From Anaerolineales bacterium (GTDB taxonomy: Bacteria; Chloroflexota; Anaerolineae; B4-G1; DUEL01): a stretch of 11,936 nt of DNA. The stretch is taken from assembly GCA_015662065.1 (NCBI GenBank), contig DQUX01000128.1:1-11936 (forward strand), given 5' to 3'. The translations under genes were made by a program, and so were the position numbers. Of the stretch, positions 6,901-11,936 are shown in pieces. The notes under the pieces are model-generated. The model had not been told where the DNA came from. It worked only from the letters and a program-made list of their open reading frames with translations, and ran no database searches. The first letter of the stretch is position 1. Every line of letters begins with the position of its first letter.

Positions 6901-6907
6901 GTTTTTT
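6864..6907 (+). terminator. Intrinsic terminator in the glmU leader
   Basis: Outer stem GGCCGT (6864-6869) with ACGGCC (6895-6900), inner 7-bp stem CGGCCCA (6873-6879) with TGGGCCG (6884-6890), loop GTCT, then G and a run of six T (6902-6907). It ends 12 bases before the glmU SD and about 190 bases after the promoter. There is no gene between, so it must act on the leader transcript or end a separate small RNA. Confidence 0.72.
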
Positions 6908-6932
6908 GTCCTTTCCGCTAAGGAGGAAGAAC

Positions 6933-8288
6933 TTGAGTCTGGGTATCGTCATCCTGGCGGCGGGTCAGGGCACCCGTATGCATTCAACACTTCCAAAGGT
7001 GCTCCACCCCCTGGCCGGGCAACCGATGATCCTCTACGCCGTCGAGGCCGCCCGCGCCCTCACCGACCTCCCCCCCGTGCTGGTCGTCGGCTACGGCGGG
7101 GAGAAGGTGCGCCAGGTGGTCGGAGAGGCGGTCACCTACGTCGAGCAGGCCCAGCAACGAGGGACCGGCCACGCTGTGCTCCAGGCACAACCCGCCCTGG
7201 AAGGACGCACGACGGAGGTGCTGGTGGTCTACGCCGATATGCCGCTTCTGAAAGAAGCGACACTGCGCCGCCTGTGGGAGCGACAGCGGGCCAACCCCGG
7301 CCCCATCACCATGCTGACGCTGGTGAGCGACAACCCCCGGGGATTCGGACGGGTGGTCCGGGATGAGAGGGGCACGGTTGTCCAGATCGTCGAAGAGGCG
7401 GTAGCGACGCCGGAACAGATGGCGATCCGGGAACTGAACGCCGGGGTGTACTGCTTCGACGCGGAATGGCTATGGTCCCACGTGGGCCTGATCCCCCTCA
7501 GCCTCCCCAAACGGGAGTACTACCTGACCTGCCTGATCGGGATGGCGACGGCCGAGGGGCAGCGGGTGGAGACGATCCCGGTCGAGGACGCCGCCGAGGT
7601 CCTGGGCATCAACACTCGGGCCCACCTGGCGGAGGCGGAGGCGGCCCTGCGGAGCCGGATCAACCGGCGCTGGATGGAGGCCGGGGTGACGATGATGGAC
7701 CCGGCCACGACCTACATCGAGGCCTATGTAACGATCGGGCCGGACACGGTGATATGGCCCAACACATACCTGCGGGGCCAGACGAGGGTCGGGGCCGGCT
7801 GCCAGATCGGGCCGAACAGCCTGATCGAGGATAGCACCATCGGCGACGGCTGCCGGGTGGTGGCATCGGTGGTGGAGGAGGCGGTGATGGAGGAGGGTAG
7901 CGACGTCGGTCCCTTCAGCCACCTCCGGCCGGGGGCCCGCCTGGAGGCCGGGGCCCACGTGGGGAACTTCGGCGAGGTCAAGAACGCCACCCTGGGGCCG
8001 GGGGCCAAGATGGGCCACTTCAGCTACCTGGGCGATGCCGGGGTGGGGGCCGGGGCCAACATCGGCGCCGGGACCATCACCTGCAACTTCGACGGGAAGC
8101 AAAAACACCGCACCGAGATCGGCGAAGGGGCCTTCATCGGCTCCGACACCATGCTGGTCGCTCCGGTCCGGGTAGGCAAAGGGGCGCGGACAGGGGCCGG
8201 TTCGGTGGTGACGCGGGACGTGCCAGACGGGGCGCTGGCCTACGGAGTGCCAGCCCGGGTTCGAGAGGGCAAAGACAGAAAAGACTAG
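6933..8288 (+). CDS. glmU: Bifunctional UDP-GlcNAc pyrophosphorylase / glucosamine-1-phosphate acetyltransferase
   Basis: Makes UDP-GlcNAc for peptidoglycan and other glycans: acetylates glucosamine-1-phosphate, then transfers UMP. 451 residues, normal for GlmU. The N-terminal uridylyltransferase domain starts with LAAGQGTRM (8-16) and LPKVLH (20-25), with QQRGTGHAV and YADMPLL further on. The C-terminal left-handed beta-helix starts near 250 and has HVGNFGEVKNA, MGHFSYLGDA with the catalytic His equivalent to E. coli H363, and NIGAGTITCNFDG. Both activities should be intact. The start is TTG at 6933, with AAGGAGG 6 bases upstream; no ATG fits, and the earlier in-frame TTG (6906) lies in the terminator T-run. 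It is first in an operon with DUF211, VIT1-type and cdd genes, behind a promoter and a leader that looks attenuated. Confidence 0.96.
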   Translation: MSLGIVILAAGQGTRMHSTLPKVLHPLAGQPMILYAVEAARALTDLPPVLVVGYGGEKVRQVVGEAVTYVEQAQQRGTGHAVLQAQPALEGRTTEVLVVYADMPLLKEATLRRLWERQRANPGPITMLTLVSDNPRGFGRVVRDERGTVVQIVEEAVATPEQMAIRELNAGVYCFDAEWLWSHVGLIPLSLPKREYYLTCLIGMATAEGQRVETIPVEDAAEVLGINTRAHLAEAEAALRSRINRRWMEAGVTMMDPATTYIEAYVTIGPDTVIWPNTYLRGQTRVGAGCQIGPNSLIEDSTIGDGCRVVASVVEEAVMEEGSDVGPFSHLRPGARLEAGAHVGNFGEVKNATLGPGAKMGHFSYLGDAGVGAGANIGAGTITCNFDGKQKHRTEIGEGAFIGSDTMLVAPVRVGKGARTGAGSVVTRDVPDGALAYGVPARVREGKDRKD

Positions 8289-8311
8289 CAGAAGCAGGAG
8301 TAGGAAAAGAT

Positions 8312-8599
8312 ATGGGAAATCTGCGACGATTGGTGCTGGACGTACTGAAACCCCTGGAGCCCAGCATCGTGGAACTGGTGCAGTTGCTGGCCGATCTAGA
8401 GGGCGTGGATGGGGTCAACATCTCCATCTATGAGATCGACCGCCGCGTGGAGAACGCCAAGGTCACTATTGAGGGGCACAACCTGATCTACGACGCGGTT
8501 GCTCACGTCATCGAGGAAAACGGCGGCGCGATTCACTCCGTCGATGAGGTCGCGGCCGGCAAGCTGCTCATCGAGGACGTGATCACGCCGCAGGACTAG
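8312..8599 (+). CDS. DUF211 family protein
   Basis: 95-residue protein matching the DUF211 family (PF02680), known mostly from archaea and of unknown function; members have a compact ferredoxin-like fold. Typical family features are the start NLRRLVLDVLKPLEPSI (3-19), EGVDGVNISIYEID (30-43), VTIEG (51-55), and the end GGAIHSVDEVAAGK (71-84). It is acidic, with no membrane segment or cysteine. It starts 23 bases after glmU with AGGAG (8296-8300) upstream and ends 2 bases before the ATG of the next gene. That tight coupling to a VIT1/CCC1-like membrane protein suggests that DUF211 is its cytosolic partner or regulator. The family assignment is from remembered sequence pattern; the partnership is inference. 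Confidence 0.85.
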   Translation: MGNLRRLVLDVLKPLEPSIVELVQLLADLEGVDGVNISIYEIDRRVENAKVTIEGHNLIYDAVAHVIEENGGAIHSVDEVAAGKLLIEDVITPQD

Positions 8600-8601
8600 C
8601 T

Positions 8602-9216
8602 ATGGCGAGACCGAACAACGGGAGATTGGCCCAGCATGTGAACAACATGCGTGAGTACAGCCAGATCGCCGGCACCGCGCAGATCGCCCGGCGCTATCTG
8701 GCGATGAACGCCTTCGACGGCGTGCTGACCACCATCGGCGTGCTGATGGGCAGCTATCTGGGCGGTGTCCGCGACGCCGCCATCGTGATCCGCACCGGAG
8801 TCGCCACCTCCATAGCGATGGGGGTCTCCGGCCTGTGGGGAGCCTACCTCACCGAGGCCGCCGAGCGGCAGCGGGAGCTGACGGAACTGGAGAACACCAT
8901 GCTGACCGACCTGGCCCGGACCAAAATCGGCCGTGCCTCGCGCCTGGCGGTGGTTGTCGTCGCGGTGGTAGACGGCCTGGCTCCCTTCATCGCCGCGCTG
9001 ACGGTGCTCATCCCTCTCTTCGCCTCCCCGCTCATCGGCAACATCCTGATCGGCTACGCCCTCTCCCTGGCCGTTGCGCTGCTCAGCCTGTTCGGCCTGG
9101 GGCTGTTCCTGGGGCACATCTCCGGGCGCAGCCTCGTCGGTTATGGGCTGCGCACCCTCATCGCCGGGCTTGTGTCCATCGCGCTCAGCATCCTGGTGGG
9201 CGGCGTGGAGCACTAG
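8602..9216 (+). CDS. VIT1/CCC1-type integral membrane protein (TIGR00267-like)
   Basis: 204-residue membrane protein of the vacuolar iron transporter superfamily, expected to move Fe2+ or Mn2+ across the cytoplasmic membrane. The family signature NAFDGVLTTIGVLMGSYLGG (36-55) begins TM1. Five hydrophobic segments are visible, near 36-54, 58-84, 115-138, 144-171 and 178-201, matching the five-TM fold. The TM2-TM3 loop holds the glutamate-rich stretch TEAAERQRELTELEN (84-98); in plant VIT1 the corresponding cytoplasmic loop binds metal through glutamates. The sequence is shorter than eukaryotic VIT1 and resembles the mainly archaeal TIGR00267 group. The start ATG is 2 bases after the DUF211 stop, with AGGA (8592-8595) inside that gene, so translation is probably coupled. 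The transported metal and its direction are not shown. Confidence 0.82.
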   Translation: MARPNNGRLAQHVNNMREYSQIAGTAQIARRYLAMNAFDGVLTTIGVLMGSYLGGVRDAAIVIRTGVATSIAMGVSGLWGAYLTEAAERQRELTELENTMLTDLARTKIGRASRLAVVVVAVVDGLAPFIAALTVLIPLFASPLIGNILIGYALSLAVALLSLFGLGLFLGHISGRSLVGYGLRTLIAGLVSIALSILVGGVEH

Positions 9217-9375
9217 CCCCACGGCGACCACCCGCTGGCGAGGCGATGCGCCGAGGTATCCGCCCCTCGCAACCGCCGGAAGGCTGCGCGGACGGCCTGC
9301 CGACCGAGGTGCCAGCGGTGACCGGACAACGGACCCGCAAGAGACAGGCGCGATAAGAGGGGATGGAGGACTTCT

Positions 9376-9801
9376 ATGAAGAAGATTGACCCTGAGCAGT
9401 TGATCGCCCAGGCGAAGGCGGCCCGAGAGGAGGCATACGCCCCCTACTCCGGCTACCGGGTGGGAGCCGCCCTCCTGGGCCGGTCGGGCCGGGTCTACAC
9501 GGGCTGCAACGTGGAGAACGCCGTCTACCCTCTGTGCACCTGCGCCGAACGGGCGGCCGTGGTGAAGGCGGTGTCTGAGGGAGAGCGGGAGTTCATCGCC
9601 CTGGCGGTGGTCACCGAGAACGGCGGAGCCCCCTGCGGTTCCTGTCGGCAGACCCTCCGGGAGTTCGGGAAGGAGATCGTGGTGCTGATCGCCGACACCT
9701 CGGGCTCATATCGGGAGACCACCGTAGACCAACTGCTGCCGGATAGCTTCAGCGCCACAGATCTGACGAGAAACGTGAAACGTGAGACGGGTGCCCTCTG
9801 A
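9376..9801 (+). CDS. cdd: Cytidine deaminase
   Basis: Hydrolytic deaminase converting cytidine and deoxycytidine to uridine and deoxyuridine in pyrimidine salvage. 141 residues, the size of the homotetrameric bacterial class. Substrate-binding GCNVENA (43-49) is present. Zinc ligands are C56 in CAERAA (with catalytic E58) and C87 and C90 in APCGSCRQ, the all-cysteine set typical of this class. YAPYSGYRVGAALL (21-34) is also diagnostic. GGAGG (9365-9369) is 6 bases before the ATG. It lies 159 bases after the VIT1-type gene with no promoter seen between, so it is probably the last gene of the glmU operon; a strong hairpin terminator follows. In other bacteria cdd is often near era and recO, and recO is the next transcription unit here. 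Confidence 0.95.
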   Translation: MKKIDPEQLIAQAKAAREEAYAPYSGYRVGAALLGRSGRVYTGCNVENAVYPLCTCAERAAVVKAVSEGEREFIALAVVTENGGAPCGSCRQTLREFGKEIVVLIADTSGSYRETTVDQLLPDSFSATDLTRNVKRETGAL

Positions 9802-9891
9802 CCGAGGACAACCGAGCCGGAGGGACGAACGACGGCCCCGCTGGGTGCTGCAAGAGCGATAGGACGGGATGCTACCTTGCCAGGTAACGAG

Positions 9892-9930
9892 ACCTCCCGC
9901 AGGTTGAGAGCCCGCGGGAGGTTCCCTGTT
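9892..9930 (+). terminator. Intrinsic terminator after cdd
   Basis: ACCTCCCGC (9892-9900) and GCGGGAGGT (9914-9922) form a perfect 9-bp stem with a 13-base loop, followed by TCCCTGTT. A smaller hairpin, TACCT / AGGTA with a TGCC loop, lies just upstream (9873-9886). The tail of the element overlaps the -35 box of the recO promoter, so one operon ends exactly where the next begins. Confidence 0.65.
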
Positions 9931-9956
9931 GCACTCCCTCGTCGGGATGGTATAAT
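9929..9956 (+). promoter_or_regulatory. Extended -10 promoter of the recO operon
   Basis: TTGCAC (9929-9934) and TGGTATAAT (9948-9956) with 16 bases between hexamers. Thirteen bases around the -10 are identical to the glmU promoter. Transcription would begin near 9963. Confidence 0.72.
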
Positions 9957-9962
9957 CAGTCG

Positions 9963-10041
9963 TTGAGAAAACTCGCTCTAGGCGGGTCTGTGACCTGCCG
10001 ATCCGACCGGCCACAGGTCGGTCAAGAGCCGGAATTCTCAA
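9963..10041 (+). ncRNA. Candidate structured 5' leader of recO (three-way junction)
   Basis: Starting at the expected first base of the transcript, four helices nest neatly. P1 is TTGAGAA (9963-9969) with TTCTCAA (10035-10041). P2 is GCTCT (9975-9979) with AGAGC (10025-10029). Inside P2 are P3, GGCGGGTC (9981-9988) with GACCTGCC (9992-9999, one G-U), and P4, CCGACC (10003-10008) with GGTCGG (10016-10021). P1 and P2 are separated by a 5 x 5 internal loop, and the junction strands are only 1, 3 and 3 bases. The SD of recO (10060-10065) lies outside, 19 bases downstream. No known riboswitch or ribozyme core was recognised. Confidence 0.45.
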
Positions 10042-10069
10042 GTACTGATAATGACCTCCGAGGAGAGAA

Positions 10070-10882
10070 GTGCGCAGTGAGCGGCTCTACCGCACCGAGG
10101 CCATCGTGGTCCGTCGGCGCGACCAGGGAGAAGCCGACCGGGTCCTCACCCTCTGCACACCGTTGGGCAAGTTGGCGGTCATCGCCAAGGGGGTGCGCAA
10201 GGTCCGCAGCCGGAAGGCCGGGCATCTGGAGCTCTTCGCCCACACCCGCCTCGTCATCGCCCGCAGCCGCTCCTCCTGGGACGTGGTGAGCCAGGCGGAG
10301 ACGGTGGAGCCGCACGCTATACTCCGGGGCGACCTGATACGGGGCACCTACGCCCGCTACGTCGCCGAACTGTACGACCGGTTCGTCGCCGAGGGCGAGG
10401 GAGGCGAGCCCCTGTTCGACCTCCTGCGGCGGACACTGGGCTACCTCTGTGAGGCGGAGCCGGGGCGGGAGACGGCCCTGCTGGTGCGGGCCTACGAGCA
10501 GCGGCTGCTGACCCTGGCGGGTTTTCGGCCCGAATGGGGCCACTGCGTGGGCGCGCAGGAAGGGCGCACCTGCGAACGGCCGTTGAAAGCAGAAGGGAAT
10601 GAGCCCCTGGGCCTGGACGCGGAGCGGGGTGGCGTGCTCTGCGCCGGGTGTTACCAGGCCCATCGCAAGCAGCGGGGGATCGTTTCTCTCTCCCCCGCGG
10701 CACTGCGCTTGTTGCGGGCTTGCCAACGTCAATCCTTCGCCCGGATGCGGAGCTATCCGGCGGAGCCAGCACTGCTGGACGAGGTGGAGCGCGCGATGCG
10801 TCACTATGTCACTCACCATCTGGAACGGAACGTGAGGAGCAGCGCGTTCCTGCGGCGGTTGAAGCGGGAGGATGGAACTTGA
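10070..10882 (+). CDS. recO: DNA repair protein RecO
   Basis: Recombination mediator that loads RecA onto SSB-coated single-stranded DNA in the RecFOR pathway. 270 residues, typical length. The N-terminal OB-fold (about 1-80) contains the family pattern YRTEAIVVRRRDQGEADRVL (7-26) and LGKLAVIAKGVRKVRSRKAG. The helical C-terminal part holds a zinc-binding Cys4: C159, C168, C191 and C194 (CAGC). Start is GTG at 10070, with GAGGAG 4 bases upstream. It is the first gene of an operon. Its stop overlaps the TTG start of the next gene. The recO to glyQ order is also found in other bacteria such as Firmicutes, which supports both identifications. Confidence 0.94.
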   Translation: MRSERLYRTEAIVVRRRDQGEADRVLTLCTPLGKLAVIAKGVRKVRSRKAGHLELFAHTRLVIARSRSSWDVVSQAETVEPHAILRGDLIRGTYARYVAELYDRFVAEGEGGEPLFDLLRRTLGYLCEAEPGRETALLVRAYEQRLLTLAGFRPEWGHCVGAQEGRTCERPLKAEGNEPLGLDAERGGVLCAGCYQAHRKQRGIVSLSPAALRLLRACQRQSFARMRSYPAEPALLDEVERAMRHYVTHHLERNVRSSAFLRRLKREDGT

Positions 10883-11499
10883 GACCGAGAGGAGCCCAGA
10901 CCGCTTGTCCCTGGTGCGGCACGCACTACGAGTCCTTTCGCAGCAATTGCAAGAACTGCGGGGGGCCGCTGCCGCCACCACCGGCAGAGGCCGCCGTCCC
11001 CGATCTGCCGGAGCCTCCTTCTCCCCCTCGCGCCTTCAAGGGGAGCTTTGTATGGAGAAAGCTGGCAGTGGATGGGTGGTCAGTCGCAGCGGTCGTCTTC
11101 TTGCTGCTGGGATTCATCTTTACGCTGGTCGGTCTGCCCTTGCTCTTAGTATTCATTGTAGGCATCCCCTTGCTGCTCGTGGGGCTGGCGTTCTTAGGGG
11201 CCGGTATCCTCCTTCTCGCCTGGCGTTACCGAGAAGCCCAACAGACGCTGAACGTGCTGCGCACAGGCCAGGCGACCCTGGGTACCACTATAGGCGTGAC
11301 CCAGAACTACAACGTGACGATCAACAACCGCCATCCCTGGACGATTTACTACGGCTTTGAGGTAGATGGACAGAGGTACGAGGGGAAGACAACCACCTTG
11401 CGCCCAGTTGGATTCACCCATCGGGCGGGGCAGCCTGTATACGTTCTCTACTTGGAGAGCGATCCTGGACGGAGTACGATCTATCCGCCAGTGGTGTGA
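10879..11499 (+). CDS. Zinc-ribbon membrane protein with DUF3592-like C-terminal domain
   Basis: 206 residues, function unknown. The N-terminal zinc ribbon is CPWC (10-13) with CKNC (24-27). A proline-rich linker (31-50) follows, then two hydrophobic segments near 68-90 and 92-115, then a beta-rich soluble domain (about 120-206). The latter, with GQATLGTTIGV, WTIYYGFEVDGQRYEGK and GQPVYVLYLESDPGRS, resembles DUF3592. The start TTG at 10879 overlaps the recO TGA and has GGGAGG (10866-10871) 7 bases upstream, so it is translationally coupled; no ATG fits. Codon pattern at 11080-11500 is slightly less GC-rich than its neighbours. Ribbon, two TMs and DUF3592-like domain is a common anonymous bacterial layout, so no pathway can be assigned beyond its place between recO and glyQ. 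Confidence 0.8.
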   Translation: MRPRGAQTACPWCGTHYESFRSNCKNCGGPLPPPPAEAAVPDLPEPPSPPRAFKGSFVWRKLAVDGWSVAAVVFLLLGFIFTLVGLPLLLVFIVGIPLLLVGLAFLGAGILLLAWRYREAQQTLNVLRTGQATLGTTIGVTQNYNVTINNRHPWTIYYGFEVDGQRYEGKTTTLRPVGFTHRAGQPVYVLYLESDPGRSTIYPPVV

Positions 11500-11529
11500 C
11501 GCGCTGGCATCTGTGATGTGGAGGAGCTC

Positions 11530-11936
11530 GTGGCACAACCTTTGACCTTTCAGCAAGTCATCCTCCGTTTGCAACAGTTCTGGGCCGATCGAGACTGCCT
11601 TATCTGGCAGCCCTACAGCGAGAAGGTCGGCGCGGGGACGGCCAATCCAGCCACCATCCTGCGGGTGCTCGGGCCGGAGCCGTGGAACGTGGCCTACGTC
11701 GAGCCGTCCTACCGGCCCGACGACGGCCGGTACGGGGAGAACCCCAACCGGATGCAGATGCACGTCCAGTTCCAGGTCATCCTCAAGCCCGACCCCGGCA
11801 ACCCGCAGGAACTGTACCTCCAGAGCCTAGAGGCGCTGGGAATCCGCCGGGAGGAGCACGACATCCGGTTCGTCGAGGACAACTGGGAGAGCCCGGCGCT
11901 GGGGGCCTGGGGGCTGGGCTGGGAGGTCTGGCTGGA
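11530..11936 (+). CDS. glyQ: Glycyl-tRNA synthetase alpha subunit (5' part, runs off the window)
   Basis: The first 135 codons of the alpha chain (or of an alpha-beta fusion) of the bacterial tetrameric glycyl-tRNA synthetase, which charges tRNA-Gly. Hallmark segments are FWADRDCLIWQPY, VGAGTANPATILRVLGPEPW, NVAYVEPSYRPDDGRYGENP, VILKPDP and DIRFVEDNWESPALGAWGLG. The common HYYQFQV or HHQFQV reads MHVQFQV here. Start is GTG at 11530, with GGAGG (11520-11524) 5 bases upstream; the nearby ATG at 11516 is out of frame. It lies 30 bases after the zinc-ribbon gene in the recO operon. No T-box or other leader occurs directly before it. Whether the chain is alpha alone or fused to beta cannot be judged because the window ends. 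Confidence 0.95.
   Translation, partial: MAQPLTFQQVILRLQQFWADRDCLIWQPYSEKVGAGTANPATILRVLGPEPWNVAYVEPSYRPDDGRYGENPNRMQMHVQFQVILKPDPGNPQELYLQSLEALGIRREEHDIRFVEDNWESPALGAWGLGWEVWL

Larger units (their letters stand above)
6483..6932. other. Gene-free 450-base stretch: palindromes, repeat, promoter and leader
   Basis: No convincing gene is present. In order it holds a perfect 7-bp palindrome (6507-6523), a perfect 8-bp palindrome (6544-6562), copy B of the 25-base repeat (6647-6671), an extended -10 promoter (6686-6713), a 5'-end hairpin (6723-6742), and a leader ending in an intrinsic terminator (6864-6907) before the glmU SD (AAGGAGG, 6920-6926). Short open frames across it run through promoter and hairpins and have no recognisable composition. 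Confidence 0.7.

Noticed and set aside
9246..9356. Possible 36-residue gene in the 159-base gap before cdd
   Set aside because: Only a weak SD-like string, Arg/Pro-rich composition typical of random high-GC frames and no recognisable motif; not strong enough to annotate.
9802..9930. T-box-like or SRP-RNA-like structure after cdd
   Set aside because: The hairpins at 9873-9886 and 9892-9922 superficially resemble an antiterminator/terminator pair, but there is no upstream promoter, no T-box consensus and no SRP core; a terminator of the cdd operon is simpler.

Overview
This is a GC-rich, gene-dense bacterial chromosome segment. The gene set, the use of TTG and GTG starts behind strong Shine-Dalgarno sites, the archaeal-flavoured small genes and the palindromic intergenic repeats all suggest a member of the Chloroflexota (Anaerolineae-like, possibly thermophilic). 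That placement is an inference from gene content and style; no rRNA marker is present. No CRISPR array, tRNA, rRNA, transposase or phage gene was seen.

Layout. (1) 1-238: palindromic repeats followed by a good sigma70-type promoter. (2) 239-1432 (+): a complete flavodiiron protein. (3) 1479-2660 (-): an integral-membrane M50 (site-2 protease type) metalloprotease, convergent with the flavodiiron gene. (4) 2661-2898: a divergent promoter region. (5) 2899-4096 (+): a tight three-gene operon of gamma-carbonic-anhydrase-like protein, stand-alone cyclic-nucleotide-binding domain protein, and an unrecognised 71-residue protein. (6) 4150-6482 (+): promoter, structured leader ending in a terminator-like hairpin, tyrS, and an alpha/beta hydrolase. 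(7) 6483-6932: gene-free stretch with palindromes, a dispersed repeat copy, an extended -10 promoter and a leader whose intrinsic terminator sits just before the glmU ribosome binding site. (8) 6933-9801 (+): glmU, a DUF211 protein, a VIT1/CCC1-type membrane protein and cytidine deaminase, closed by an intrinsic terminator at 9892-9930. (9) 9929-11936 (+): extended -10 promoter, a leader that can fold into a three-way junction, recO, a zinc-ribbon membrane protein, and the 5' part of glyQ, which runs off the window.

Functionally most genes are housekeeping: tRNA charging (tyrS, glyQ), UDP-GlcNAc synthesis (glmU), pyrimidine salvage (cdd), recombination repair (recO), O2/NO detoxification (flavodiiron protein). 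The less ordinary parts are the three structured 5' leaders (tyrS, glmU, recO), the DUF211 plus VIT1-type pair inside the glmU operon, and the carbonic-anhydrase/cNMP-sensor/71-residue operon. Several promoters share the string TGGTATAAT, an extended -10 element. All RNA folds were worked out by eye and have not been tested by energy calculation or covariation.
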